Below, one piece after another: positions 43,746 to 56,422 of a stretch of DNA of 64,000 nucleotides (position 1 is its first letter; each line of letters opens with the position of its first letter). Origin of the DNA: Aspidapion aeneum (taxonomy: Eukaryota > Arthropoda > Insecta > Coleoptera > Brentidae); NCBI GenBank assembly GCA_963576565.1, contig OY755042.1:8456372-8520371 (forward strand), written 5' to 3'. Below the pieces are notes generated by a model. That model was not told the DNA's origin. It saw nothing but the letters and a program-made list of their open reading frames with translations, and searched no databases. The position numbers and the translations under genes were made by a program.

Positions 43746-45238
43746 AAAATTGAACCAAAAACTCGATTAGCAACATCTAAAATCCCATTGTCAGCTAGAA
43801 TCCATTGTCAAACTGCGGTCCTCATATTTTGCATACTCAACTACCTCCACAGCGCCTGCACTACGGTCTCATTTTATAATTTTGTCCTTTTTGATTTTGT
43901 CCGGTTTCGATAAAAGACTTTATACAAAACTTCGATTTGGCTCTTGTCTTGTTTTGAAAAATGACGTTTTGTATAAACTTCGGTTATTAAGAATTCCGTC
44001 TTTGCCATTGCACTGTTATACTTTTTTTGTTTATGATCTTGGACGATTTTGTTTTTGTCATTTACATGTAAAAATTATAAAGAAAAACAAATAAAAGCAG
44101 GTTCATAAAAAAACAATACATTTTAATAGGCGTAATCGTCTGAAACCCTATTAAAGCCGTTATAAGCACTGAAACCGATTTCATTTAAAACCGATTTATT
44201 GTACACTATTAAAACAGTTTTAAGCATCAAAATCGAGTTTACTTTAAACCGCTTTTAGGCACGTATAAACGTAGTAAATGGAATTGTGACTTGAACTTAC
44301 AAGATAAAAAACCTTTACGAAAAACAAAAAGTTATTTTTATCACTATTAATAACCTCAAATGTCACACACCTTAATTCATTAATAATTCACAGTTTATTT
44401 CGCTAAGATGTTAGGTCATATTTTAACTAGTGACGAAGATTAAAAAAAAATTAATTGCGGTACTTATACATAAATAATGGTCTGTAAATTTGTCAGGTAA
44501 TTTTACCTGGAAAAAAGTCCGGAAGTTTTGAATTTTGCAGAAAACTGCTAGAAAATTGAAAAAAATTGTGCCGAAGGCAAAAAGTTTAGGAAAATTAATT
44601 ACTTTTGAGAAAAAAATCACAGCACAGGATAATTTTCTGAACACAAAATTTGAACCACTCCATGTAGAAGAAATTGTTTGATTTTAAGATTTTAATAGCC
44701 CATTGCACCGACTTTTTTTTTCGTTACTTAGCTTAAAGTATTCCTTATTACGTCATATTATGATTATATTAAGAAACGCTTAAGCATGAACCGAAAAAAA
44801 GTCGGTGAGATGAACCCTAAGAAATAATTCCTACTATACTTAAAGCCATCTCTGAAATGTTAAATGTAATGATAACCTCAAAAATTTGTTGCCTAATAAG
44901 ATGCTATAATTTTTTTTTACAAAATCAAGAAAACTTTTTGTGTATAGTTTTTGCAAAGTCACCTGAATTGCTCCTAATACGGGGTTCTATCGATTTCTTG
45001 AAATTTTGCTATATTCTGATTCTTAAAACGGGTGAGAGCGAGAATGAACAACTCCCCACGTCAGGACCAATAGAGATGCGGAAATCAAGTGAGATCGCAT
45101 GCGCAGTTTGACTTTCACCCGATTTTGAGGGAGTACTCCTTCTCCTCCATTCAAGAATTCATACACTGGTATAATTTCAACCCTACCGACAGAGAAAAGG
45201 CGCGCTCATTGCGGGCCGAGCACAAAGTGTTTGTTTTC
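43746..45238. other. Unassigned sequence
   Basis: AT-rich, with short open frames (43882-44094, 44857-45111) that show no known motif. 44990-45240 is less AT-rich. Confidence 0.5.
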
Positions 45239-45246
45239 TGACCGAC

Positions 45247-45491
45247 CAGTTGCGGATCCAGAAGGGGGGCACTAGGGGCACTTGCCCCCCCCCCCGAGAA
45301 TTTTTTGAATATACAAAAAATGAGTAAAAATTAATGTTTTTGCTAATAAAAATTTAAAATAAATATTGTAATTTTTAGTTCTGAGTAATTTAATAAAATA
45401 CTGCTTAAAAAAATATATACCGTTTTTTACCAACAGAGAATTTCACCTAAAGTGCCCCCCCTCCCAAGAAGCACCTCTGGATCCTCCCTTG
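45247..45491. mobile_element. hAT-like MITE, 245 bp, complete
   Basis: Perfect 8-bp duplication TGACCGAC at 45239-45246 and 45492-45499. Ends CAGTTGCGGATCCAG and CAAGGGAGGATCCAG. The interior has G and C runs around CACTAGGGGCACTTG. Confidence 0.85.
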
Positions 45492-45499
45492 TGACCGAC

Positions 45500-46685
45500 C
45501 CAGCGCAGGTGGATAGACGGCATCTGATTGGCAGATTTTTTTGAGATCCGCTTTTAATTGCTTTTAGGTGTTCTTTTCGGGACCCCTTTAGTCGGCAGTA
45601 TGCAGAGTTAGAAAATAAATGTCGTGTCGTTTCTGTAGGTATAGGAATAGAAAGTTTTATTATCTATTTTTATTTCTTTAGTTTACGCCATAATTAAACG
45701 AAATAATTTTCATGAGTATATCTACCGCCGCCCATGTTACTTTCTTTAAAGGATATGCCGATGGTCGGCTTTGTTTATGTATGTATTATGGATGACGCCC
45801 CTAGTTTATGTACGATAGTTAAGATTCTATCAAGATATAGGTCGCGCAAAAGAAAATTTATTTGTTAATAACATAGTATGTAACGTCTTTCCCGATAGAA
45901 CTTAATATCAATGTTTTTTTTCAGTGATTTTAAAAAATAGCTTTAACTTGCAGATTTTTTTTATTTTACCATAAAAAACTGCAGGTTTATAGATATCGCT
46001 ATGTAGAACTAAAGTTCACATTTTGCACAATCCGGGACCTGCCGCCATATTGCCAAGATGACCGACAAAAATCGTTTTTGTTCCGGACTTACTTTCCAGC
46101 AAAGGTTAATTTATGAGAAAATTAATGTACATAGAGTTAAGAAGATAATCGTATAATGTCTAAAACAACGGTTAAAACAAAAATTGATTTTTTGAGAACC
46201 AACCGATTTTAATAATTTGCACCTCGTTGTACGTAAAGTATTTTTTATGAATAAAAAAAAAGTCATAAAAATTTCGGAAACATAAGAACTAACAATGATG
46301 AGCAAATAAAACTATAATACTGCTTCAAAGACTGATCAATTCCCTGCAAAGTTCAGTTTGTTACAATAAAATCGGAGGCATGGGTCGAAAGTTATAACGA
46401 AATCCGGGCCCCACAGCACCCCCCCCCCCTCGTGCGCATGCTAATGTTTATGCCTTAATAAGTTTTCTCATTAGGTTGAGGCTACACTAAATTTGGACCT
46501 AGCTACAGCGCTGACTATAAATAAATTAAAACTAATATATGCTCAAAAACGACCTGTTTTTGAACGTTTATCCATGATGCACCGCTGCTTGAAGAGGGGA
46601 GTCATAAAAATAAGTGATATAAGAAGACATGTACGATTTTAAAAGTACAAAAAAATTGTTTTTTTTTTCACACCTTCCATTTATT
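45500..46685. other. Unassigned sequence
   Basis: AT-rich with a C run at about 46420. No coding or repeat assignment. Confidence 0.5.
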
Positions 46686-46868
46686 CAAAGGGTCGGGGAC
46701 AAGATTCCCCGGGGGCGGGCGATTCGCAATGGGGACAATTCACCGCGGTCCGATTCGCTGTAGGGACAATTGGCCGCGAAAATTTTTGTTTAATTTTAAT
46801 CTAACTTAAATACTTTTTTCTTAAATTAAAGTCCTCTTGTTAGAAGATCAAAATCTGTGTTAAATCTA

Positions 46869-47243
46869 CTACTACTATGTCGGTTTAGAACGTTTTTCTA
46901 CGTTGTCCGACGCCTATTCTCCACCTCCTTCGATCCTGACAATCATCCTCTGTCAGATTCTTTTGACTCATTGATCTTTGGATTGACTGTTGCCATTCTA
47001 GTTTAGGACGCCCTCTTTTTCTGCGCCCTATTGGTTGCCATTCTAGGACCTGCTTTGGTAATCTTTCGTCGTTCATCCGTTGTACATGGCCGTACCATAT
47101 CAGTTGCCTTTTAGTGATGTCATCCGTTATGCTTCCCTCGATTCCCATGCTTTCTTTTATGATCTCGTTTCTTTTGTGATCTATTCTAGATATTCTCATT
47201 GATCTTCTTATTGCATCCATTTCGACACTTTCCATTTTTCATT
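46869..47243 (-). pseudogene. LINE C-terminal fragment with 9-bp target duplication
   Basis: Minus strand: SMRISRIDHKRNEIIKESMG, KRQLIWYGHVQRMNDERLPK, GRRKRGRPKLEWQQSI and EDDCQDRRRWRIG, the usual C-terminus of endonuclease/RT LINEs. A TAG-repeat tail sits at 46869-46876. TTAAATCTA flanks both sides (46860-46868, 47244-47252). Only the last 116 codons were inserted, a strong 5' truncation. Confidence 0.85.
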
Positions 47244-47329
47244 TTAAATCTAACCTTCGTCAATTGATCGCAAACATATTCTAACCGATTCAGACACCAA
47301 TATTTTGCAAAAAAATGTCCCCACACAAA

Positions 47330-48905
47330 AAATGACTTAATTGAAAAAAAAAAATTCGTATAGAAAAAATTATTTTTGAACATAATACTTTTTCAAAAAG
47401 TAGTTTTTCCAAAAACTATTTTATAAAAATAATGAAAAAGATTTTTTTAGAAAAATTATTTTTACATGCCTACTTTCACGCTCCTTGTACTCTACGCGCC
47501 AGATACAATTATTGCTTCCTTCGTTATAGTGGAGGTCACCCTCTCATCTTGAAATAAGCAGTCTGTTCGATTACGCCGTACATACGCGTTTCACAATGGC
47601 GTGGCAGCAAGAGGCTTCGGTTTCAGTAAAGGAACTTTTTTTTGATACACAAAACGTTTTCGTCCTAAAGTTTTATTGAAAAGACAAATAGGTATCATAA
47701 GTAATGGTAAGCTAAAGCAAGAAATTTAAGTTTAACGAAAAATAAAAAAGTTAGAAAAATACAAATAAGGAAGTTAAACAAAAATTGCTTCCCTTGTCTC
47801 AAATTTCACCACATGCCCCTGAAAAATTGAGTTTCAAGTTAATAAAAACCAGAAATAGTTTTTTGCTCACCTTAATTTATTATTTACCGAGTTGCAAAAA
47901 TGAGTGGTCAATTTCTGTTTAATTTGAGGATTCGTAGAAAAACATTTATTTTTATTTCAAGGCAGCTGGTTTTTTAAAAGATATATATTTAACTTATAAA
48001 ATATGTAACTGTATTTAATGGATTTTTGACTAATTATACGTTTTTGAAAAAAAACAATGCGTCAAGGAACAAAAATACCACAAGAAAAGACAAGAACATA
48101 CATTTTAAAAATGTCCCCTTTTTCCCCGCACCACTAAAAAATAAAAATATAAAAAAATTAATATTAAGCGTGACACATCATTTTAAAGGAAATTTTACGC
48201 TGATTTTAAGAATGGAATAAAAAAGGGTCATTTCATAAGAAAAGTATAAACTTTATGTAATACTCAAAAACTAAAAGTGACAGATAAAATTTATTTTGAT
48301 AGTTGAATTGCTTTTAAAAGTGCCTAAAGAACGTTTTTATGGAAATACAAAATATTCATGAATAAACAAGTTACGGAGGTGGGTCGAAAATGCGCGAAAA
48401 TTAAAAACCACCCTATATCTTGTCAGTAATTCAAGATATCGATGTGCGGTTTTCGGCATTAATTTTTTTAACAAAAATCGACCTCGTAACATGTAGGTTA
48501 GGTCCTAGAAATGGGCATTTTTTATCAAAAGTGTCCAATTTGGACCACTCTACGCCACTGCCATACTAAGTGATGTTTCTCTCAATAAACGCAGTATCTA
48601 AACCTGCAGGGCCTGAACTATACATTTTCAACAAAACTTATCATAGTTTTAAAGTTCGCAAGTCACAATTTTTAAGAAAATAATTAATTAATTAATAATA
48701 AGTGTAAGAATTATTTTCGACAGAGTATCTGATTGGGCTCGAAATAGCGCTACTTTTTTCCTATATAACCAACATTGTATGTCTTACCGTTTCTGAACTA
48801 AGAGTAAATTTTATCTGGGATACACAGTAGGTATATAAATTGAATGAAATTTTTTGGGACTTTACCTTCCAATTTCTTCATACTCTTGATTTAGAATATA
48901 TCAAT
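47330..48905. other. Unassigned sequence
   Basis: AT-rich. 47460-47630 has a more mixed composition. No motif recognised. Confidence 0.5.
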
Positions 48906-48908
48906 TGG

Positions 48909-49250
48909 CAGTGGCGCACCCAGGAATGTGTCTTGGGGGGGGCCCGAGAGCTAAAACGGGCGCCTCGCAAAAATCGGGCAACCAAAAAAAAAAAAAAAGG
49001 TAATCGTGTGTTGGAGCGGTCCGACAGCTCAAAAGGACGCCCCTCACAAATCTTGCGACCAATAAAAAAAAAACAAAAAAAAAAGGTCTTCTTGTTTTTC
49101 GCGGGACGCGACGAACTACCGCTGCTTGGGGGGGGGGGGGGCGAGTCCTCATTATTTCAAATTTGAAGCTATTTTTTCTGTTTTATCAAAAATATGTAGA
49201 AAATATGTAAAAAATCTAAGGCCCCGCCACCCCCCCTGGGTGGGCCCATG
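48909..49250 (+). mobile_element. hAT-like MITE with G runs and tandem units
   Basis: Starts CAGTGGCGCACCCAGGAATG. Two GGGCGCC...TGCGACC units follow as at 14800-15000. It ends in CCACCCCCCCTGGGTGGGCC. The right terminal repeat is not clear. Confidence 0.6.
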
Positions 49251-49396
49251 TTGGTTTAGAAATTAATTTACAACAAAACTAAAGCTAGAGGACTGGGTCT
49301 TATGGATGGCTGTACGTGCCTACTGGCTTCAATTTTTTTATTTGTTTTATTCAATTTTCCTAAAAACTAAGTTTTCCGAAAAATCTCGTTTTACTA

Positions 49397-50114
49397 CTAG
49401 GGTGTCTTAGAACTTAGGGACCATAGTGCAGCAGGTGATAGAGGAGGTTATTTCTGATAAAAAAGTTTATATAACGTGGGGGACAACACTCATCTGTTTT
49501 TAAGATATAGGATTTTTAAAGTTAGAGGAGTGGGGGGAAATAGGTTTTTACAAAAAAAGCAAATCTATTACGCCCAAATGAATACTTAGCTAATTGTGAT
49601 CCAAAAATGTTGTATTCTATTTCTTGATAAAATTACAAGTTAAGGAGATAGAGGCTGTGAAAATAACTTCCAAAAATGTATAAAAAATAATATTTTAGAT
49701 TTTTTTTTATTTTTGCTTACTTATTCTTTTAAAAAAATATCAATAATATTTTATTATTATTTATCCCTAAAGAGTTATTTTTAATAACAAAAAACATCAT
49801 ATTGCGTCTATTATGGTATTCATAAAAGTTTATAGCAAAAAAATAGTTTTTCCTATAAAAATTTGACCGCATAATTTTTTTAAAAAAATTTGATGTTTTA
49901 AATGCTTTTGTTTTAATACACGACGTTACAAAATGTCATATTTGTACTGCGTTTTTAAGAAAGTTATAAAAACAGTTTAAAAAATCGCTAAGTTTGATGC
50001 TCTATATCTGGATAAAGAAAGAGTTTTGACCCCTGCATTATATGAACTTTTCCATCAGAAATTACCTCCTCTATCACCTGTTGGTCTATGGCCCCTAAGT
50101 TATGGGACACCCTG
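49397..50114. mobile_element. TA element with 90-bp inverted ends
   Basis: Right end CAGGGTGTCCCATAACTTAG (inverse), followed by TA at 50115-50116; left end TAGGGTGTCTTAGAACTTAG. Both continue GGTGATAGAGGAGGTTATTT-like. The interior is AT-rich and non-coding. Confidence 0.75.
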
Positions 50115-50449
50115 TATATTGTTGAAAATAAAATTATCTTTACAACGCTATGTACCTAGTAAAACCATTGACATCCATAAGTATAGACGTCATTAAGTAA
50201 AAGATGCGCATGTATGGTGATTTTTTTTATCACAAGAAATTGTTATTATGTGTTCTACAAATTAAAAAAATCAATTTGTACCGAGAAATACGCTTTACTC
50301 TATATTATAGACAATTAAATTTTATTGCGAACATTCAGGTACCTAACCGTTAATACACCGGTGGCGTCCAAAAGTTTGGATTTTTTTTTAACGTTTTTAT
50401 TTAACTTGAATTTATTTCACTAACGTTGTTTCAAACTTTTCGAAAGGTA

Positions 50450-51050
50450 CTTTGAGCGTAAAGCAACACAAAATTTGCCTCGCTCTCCCCCTTAAGCGAT
50501 ATGTAATTTAAAAATGGTCCCTTACACCCATTTCAAAACTCCATGATTTTTTGACGTAACCTTGTATAATATAAATAAATAATCTTGTATCTTTAATAAT
50601 ACAAAGTTACCTCACAGACATGTTTAGATACGTAACTCTATGTATTAAAAAACTTACATGCTAGGTTTAAATTTCTCAATTCTAAAAATTAACTGAGAAA
50701 TAAGATGCAATATAAACTGCCACATTTATTTACATAGAAAAACGCACATCTAGCATACATTATACTAGATAGACTAACGTAAACTAGCCTTTGATACCAG
50801 GTAAAAAAACAATTAGGTTTATAATTGTCCTAAAGACATTATAAGTAACTAATTAATTTATTATGTTGCTCATTCGACTTATAATGATCGCCTCCTGAAC
50901 CGAACTACTAATAATCATTAATAAAACATTTACAAAACACTTTAAATAAACTGTTTGTTTGACTAGTATTTTTTGCATAAAGTTGGCAGTTAGAGTGAAA
51001 CAGAATAGGTAATCAGCAAAAGTTCAGGATCAAATCCCTTCATCCCTGCT
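50450..51050. other. Unassigned sequence
   Basis: AT-rich. No open frame or repeat partner noted. Confidence 0.5.
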
Positions 51051-51547
51051 TAAAAATTGTGCCATCGCTTTAAGCAAACCACTCTATATGCTATTTAATC
51101 TTTCTCTCTGCTCTGGCATCTTTTCAGAAACCTGGAAAACCTCCTATGTTGTCCAAGTACACAAAAACAGTGGGTCCAAGGGCAACGTCTCTCAATACAG
51201 ACCTATCGCTATCATCTCTCAAATTCCAAAAGTTCTATAATCTCTTCTAACCGACTTTATGAATGGCACATCCAGAAACTCCTTTGATGACAGTCAACAC
51301 GGATTATTCAGTGGAAGATCTACTACTACCAATCTCTTAACTCTATTTATACTGACTTTTCCAAGGCCTTCGACAAGGTCGATCACACGATTCTACTCAC
51401 TAAGCTGAAAAGCGTTGGTAATGATGGAACTCTCCTAAAATGGTTGCAATCCTACATTACTGACCACCACCAACACCTACTACTCACCACCATTTGTAGC
51501 TATCTAGCCCCAACTCTATTTAACATATTTATTAAAGACGCAGTGTA

Positions 51548-53057
51548 CAGCGTGTGCCATTTTCGATGGGATTAAATGGGAAACTCGGTTATTATTTAAA
51601 GATATTGATTTTCTGATTGCACCTTACCGTGCTCTTTTTTTGAGCCCTTAAAAATGGCGTAATCAGATTTTTGCTATACCCCGTAGTTTTACAGGGAGTT
51701 TTTGAAAAAGTTGTATTTTTAATAATCCCTTGTATCTTGCTTATTTTGCGAGAGACTTTTATTCTGTAAAAACATTTTTATGACAACTTTTTTAGAAGAA
51801 AATAATGACGTTGCCAATTTTTTTAAATATTGTTTAGTTTTTAAGATATGGTATTTATCATAAAAAAATTAAATACGGACCTGCTTTTTTTATTACTATT
51901 TTGATTGGTTTCATGCTAGTATTATCATAAAATAATAAAAATTTAAAAAATTTTTGTTTTAAGGTAAAAAAAAAAATTTAATATTTAAAAAAAAAAATAG
52001 TCCGAACCTGGATATTTCCAACATAAATATAAACTAAAAATTGCTAGTTAAACAATTTTTAGTTAAACTCTTTTGATACTTAGCATATTAAAATGGTTTT
52101 ACGTTATTTTACAGATTTATTTGAAACAAAGTCTACGAAAAACACAAAAAAAAACAAATTATAAAAAATAACTAATTTTTCTGATTACCATTATGTGTAA
52201 GACATTGTTGGCATTTTTGAGTAATTTTTCTTAACGCATTTTGCATAAAAATATTTCTGCCATTTAAATATGGGGATTTTGTTGCTTGAATGAAGCAGTC
52301 AAACATATCACATTTTTCAAAATCTGGATATGGTCGATTTCTAGCCAGTTTAAAATAATTGTAAGCCATTCACAAAAATGACAATGTCAATTCCACGCTT
52401 TTGTTTTGTAAATTTCACGACCTGCTGTTCGGTTATCAAATAATTAGTATGATATTATTTTTCTAACTTTTTAACGTTTTTTACTTTATTTATAAATCTT
52501 TTAATTATCATTTCAAAACAGATAAACTAAAAATCGTTCAACTAGTGTGTCTTGCAATTTTTAATTTATAATTACGTTGGAAATTTCCAGGTTCGGACTA
52601 TATATTTTTTTTCAAATATTAAATAGTTTTTTTTAACCTTAAATCAAAAAAATATTAAAGTTTTATCATTTTAAGGTAATAATAGCATGGAACTAATTAA
52701 AGTAGTAATAAAAAATCCAGGTCTGTATTTAACTTTTTTATGATAAATACCATATCTCAAAAACTAAACAATATTTTTAAAAATTGACAACGTCATTATT
52801 TTGCTCTAAAAAAGTTGCCATTGAAAGGTTTTTCAGAATAAAAATATCTTGCAAAATAAGCGAGATACAAGGAATTAATTAAAATGCAATTTTTTCAAAA
52901 ACTCCCTGTATTAGCGAAACCACGGGGTATAGCAAAAATCTGATTACACCATTTTTAAGGGCTCCAAAAAAGAGCACGGTAAGGTGCCATCAGAAAATTG
53001 ATATCTTTAATAATAACCGAGTTTCTCATTTAATCCCATCGAAAATGGGACACGCTG
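51548..53057. mobile_element. Palindromic TA-insertion element, copy 2 (1,510 bp)
   Basis: Same ends as 9497-11052 (CAGCGTGT(C/G)CCATTTTCGAT) with TA at 51546-51547 and 53058-53059. The central segment runs in the opposite direction relative to copy 1, carrying the small ORF at 52172-52369 on the minus strand. Confidence 0.88.
52172..52369 (-). CDS. Small ORF in palindromic element, copy 2 (unrecognised)
   Basis: 65 residues from MAYNYFKLARNRPYPDFEKC through [20 protein letters not shown] to LTHNGNQKN. From ARNRPY onward it matches the copy at 10236-10424 almost residue for residue. The start context differs: the first eight residues align with out-of-frame DNA in copy 1. Charged and cysteine-containing, no membrane segment. 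Function unknown. Confidence 0.4.
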   Translation of the reverse strand: MAYNYFKLARNRPYPDFEKCDMFDCFIQATKSPYLNGRNIFMQNALRKITQKCQQCLTHNGNQKN

Positions 53058-53289
53058 TACTGCGATGTGGAAAGTTATGCTGATGATATAAAGGCCTATA
53101 CCATTCTGTATGACGATAATGCACCTGCAGGACTTTAAGCTGACCTTAAACCCTTTGAAAACTAGTGCTCTCAAAATGGAATGTCCCTTAATTCAGAAAA
53201 ATACCAATAAATTCATTTCACCAAGAGCATAAATCCTTAAATTAACAAATACTATATTCAAAACACAGAAATCATACATGTCAACATAG

Positions 53290-54430
53290 CCCAGTCAATG
53301 AATGGCCATTGAGGAGTTGTAGAGTGCATGGAGAGGGGGAGAATTTTTCTCTCCGGTAATTTGTTTAGGTTAGTTAGGACGTTAACACACCAAAAGCCCC
53401 ACCCCTAGCCCTCCCGCATCAGTGGTGGAGGGGGGTGAAAAGGTGCAATTTTTCGGATTTTTGCCTATAACTCAATTACAATAAAAATGTGTGTGTTTAA
53501 AAAACTCATTTTTGCCCCTTTTTTTTTATCAAACTTATTCATCTAGCATTTTTGTTTTAAAATTTAGAAGAAATGTATTATTATAAAAGCTGCAAAACAA
53601 ATTCACACACACAATTCACCTTAATAATATGTCGCATTTATTAATTTTTCTATACGTATCAATAAATACAGCAAATTGAAATATTTAACCATGTTTCTCA
53701 ATTTTTACAAATACGAAAAAATCTTATTATTAAAATTATTATTTAAAGTATATGTCTATTTTTTGCCACATTTCCATTATGCTCGGTAATGTTTTGCCTA
53801 TAGGCACTAATCAATTGGCACCTAATATCAGTCTTGCCTTGCATAGAAAATTCTTTGTGGTTATTTAAATAAGTAGCACTTACTTTGTGTCTTTAACTTT
53901 TCACTAATGTACTTGATATCACACATTCCCTTTGCCACCCACGCAGGATCACTTCGTGGATTGTTCATAATGAAGGCGTCACTATTAATTCCACAATGGC
54001 CTTATTTTGAAAGAAGACAGCTGTTCTTATGATGTGAAACTGTCAATATAGCAGACTGCCGCAAGATAACATAGATATATAATGACCTTGACGAATTGCA
54101 CTTACATATTGTCCGGCCAGAATAAAACGAGGCGCATAAGGCCCTCTGTTTACCGCACTTTTGTCTTACTGGGTGGTCTTCATTTTTAGCAAATTTACCA
54201 TGAACAAAATTTTAATATTTAAAGAAAAACCGGTACTCGTCTGGTACGTTTAACCAACAACCAGCCCGTTCATAATTCACGCCCTTTTATTGGGTTTCTA
54301 TTGTAACCGCTGGCTCAACTCGACTCAGGCCAGTTCACAATTCACAGTCCTTTGTTGGGCTTCTATTGTTATCGCTGGGCTCAAACAGGATGACTAGTCA
54401 CGTTTTTTACACATTCTGAACCAACAAAAA
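53290..54430. other. Unassigned sequence with a MITE family A fragment
   Basis: At about 53995-54055, GGCCTTATTTTGAAAG ... GACAGCTGTTCTTATGAT matches part of 56580-56650. 53380-53460 is less AT-rich. The rest is unremarkable. Confidence 0.5.
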
Positions 54431-54433
54431 AAC

Positions 54434-54753
54434 CAGTGGCGTATCATTTACTCTTTTTTAATTTTTTAATAAAACTGTATGGAGTTCCAATTTTGAAGAT
54501 ATAATGAATGGTTTTTAGATTTTTGCAATTTTTAGTCAATTGGTATTTTATTAGGTTTCTACATTCGTACGCACCTACCCAATGAAATAGGTAAGTACCT
54601 ATATAATATAATAAGTATAAAAATTTTGAAAAAATATTTGTTTTTAAGAAAAATAAAGTATGGAGTTTTCCAGCAAAAAAAGGCTCAGGAGGTGTAAAAT
54701 ACAAAATAAATACCTAATAATGATGAACTAAAAAATTATAGCACGCCACTGGA
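54434..54753. mobile_element. CAGTGGCG-ended element, 320 bp
   Basis: Starts CAGTGGCGTATCATTTA and ends TATAGCACGCCACTG. hAT-type ends, but I cannot see a clean 8-bp duplication. An AAAGTATGGAGTTTTCC / AACTGTATGGAGTTCC pair lies inside. Confidence 0.6.
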
Positions 54754-54756
54754 CAG

Positions 54757-54761
<5 letters not shown>

Positions 54762-54796
<35 letters not shown>

Positions 54797-56095
54797 TGGG
54801 GTAGGCTCTAGGCCTGGCGACTAGGCACATGAAGCGCCCTTTTCGCCAACCCCCGGGCATCCCCCCTACTGCGTCCTTATTTCGCTAGGAAATCTGTCCG
54901 TCTTCTGTACAAAGGCCAGAATATCGGGCCACCTCAGATTCAGAAGGTCCTCCGTCTCAAAGGCTTCCTCTTCGAATACCTCTCTTCTTGCCTCCTTGTA
55001 TGCTTCAGGTCTCGTCCTCGGCCCAACATCGCTCGCACGTCGCGTCCTCCGTCACTCTCATTTTTGCCAGGTGTCCTTGTAGGACGCAGTGTCCGGTCAG
55101 GACTCCCACTATGGCTTCCACCTCTCTTCGTGTTCTACGGAGCAGCCAGTCCCTACGGGATTTGCTGTAGTCTGTCACATACTCCTTCGCCTGTCTGGCG
55201 TTTCCTGTGTTGGTCCACTCCCTTTGTATCTCTTTCTGGGTCCACTCTGTTAGGGCCGACTTCATTTGCCCTCTTGTGAGCCCCAGGAACGGTTCTGGCC
55301 CGACGCATTTCTGCTGGGATCCTCCCCTGGCGAGTCTGTCCGCTTTCTCGTTTCCGGGGACTCCCACGTGGCCTGGGACCCATACGAGCTCTACCTCTCT
55401 TACGCCGGCCAATTCCTGAAGTGCATCCGCACACTCCTGCACCAAACCTGCGGACATGGTTGGTTTACACAGTGCTTTCAGCGCAGCTTGACTGTCTGAA
55501 CAGATGCAGAGGCGTTTTCCTGTTTCGTTCCTAATTTCTTCCTCCCATGTTAACGCCAGTATAGCGTAAACCTCTGCCTGGAAGACTGTTGCATTGGATC
55601 CCAGCGGGTAGCTTTTTCCAATGCTCTTGCTTTCCACGTACACTCCTGCACCGGTCGAATTCCGGTCTGTCAGCCTTGATCCGTCTGTATAGCAGTCCGT
55701 GGCGTCGCTAAGGAGATCAACTCCGTCCTCCTTCCATGCATCCCTTGGTGGTATGGTTACACGGTATCTCCTTTTCTCCCTTAACCGCTTTTCTGGCATC
55801 GCTAGCCTGTACGTCGATAAAGGAATCTCCTTTTCCGTCACAGTCGCGATCTCCGAATGTCCTTTTTGTCCACCGCTCCTTCTCCAAACGCCCGCGTCCC
55901 TTATCCTAAGGTATGCTGCCATCGCTTCTTTCTTTATCCAGGTGGACACCGATGGGAGACCCAGGATCGTATTCAGGGCTATGTTAGGAGTAGACCATAG
56001 AACTCCGGTGATGCTCAAGGTCGCCAGCCTCTGCATGCTTTCGAGCTTTTTGGCGTTAGTGGTTTTCATTGCCCCCGGCCACCAACCCACTGGAC
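54762..56095 (-). pseudogene. I-like non-LTR retrotransposon 3' half with RNase H
   Basis: The minus strand encodes NAKKLESMQRLATLSITGVL, then an RNase H domain with all four acidic residues in place: CYTDGSR (D147), QAEVYAI (E184), CSDSQAA (D210) and GNEKADRLA (D262), then LLRRTRREVEAIVGVLTGHC and CERCWAEDET. A deletion of roughly 12 codons removes the rest of the zinc motif and shifts the frame; EAYKEARREVFEEEAFETED to WPDILAFVQKTD follows in another frame. The RT is missing (break near 56095). The 3' tail is (CTA)n, 54762-54795. It is related to the fragment at 30679-31215. Confidence 0.88.
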
Positions 56096-56422
56096 AGAGA
56101 AAGATAGCGCTAATTGAAGCCATCTCTTTTGCTCCTCATTTTATTATAGCCGGCCAGTACCTGTCATCTCTCACGCTTACGTACAAATACGTAGCACAAC
56201 TTTAATTATTTAAATGCGATAAGTTCACGTTAAATGCGCGGTGTTCCCAAATTTTTTTAACTTTAAGGTCGTTATTTCGAAAAAATCTGATATTTCCACA
56301 AGTTTTAAAAACTTTTTTCTTATTTTGACCTCCTATATCACTCATTAAAATATTGCAAGTCATACCGTTTACACCCCGTATAAAACGACGATAAAAAGCA
56401 TCGTACTGACTCAATAGGGTCC

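Larger units (their letters stand above)
51060..53280 (+). pseudogene. LINE reverse transcriptase remnant, interrupted
   Basis: Before the insert: FSETWKTSYVVQVHKNSGSK, VSQYRPIAIISQIPKVL, DDSQHGLFSGRSTTTNLL, DFSKAFDKVDHTILLTKL. After it (from 53060): CDVESYADDIKAYTILYDDN and CSQNGMSLNSEKYQ. The YADD catalytic motif is intact, but stops and small losses are frequent. A 1,510-bp palindromic TA element sits between the two halves at 51548-53057. Confidence 0.8.

Noticed and set aside
55699..56205. 168-codon plus-strand frame
   Set aside because: It is the antisense shadow of the RNase H frame on the minus strand.
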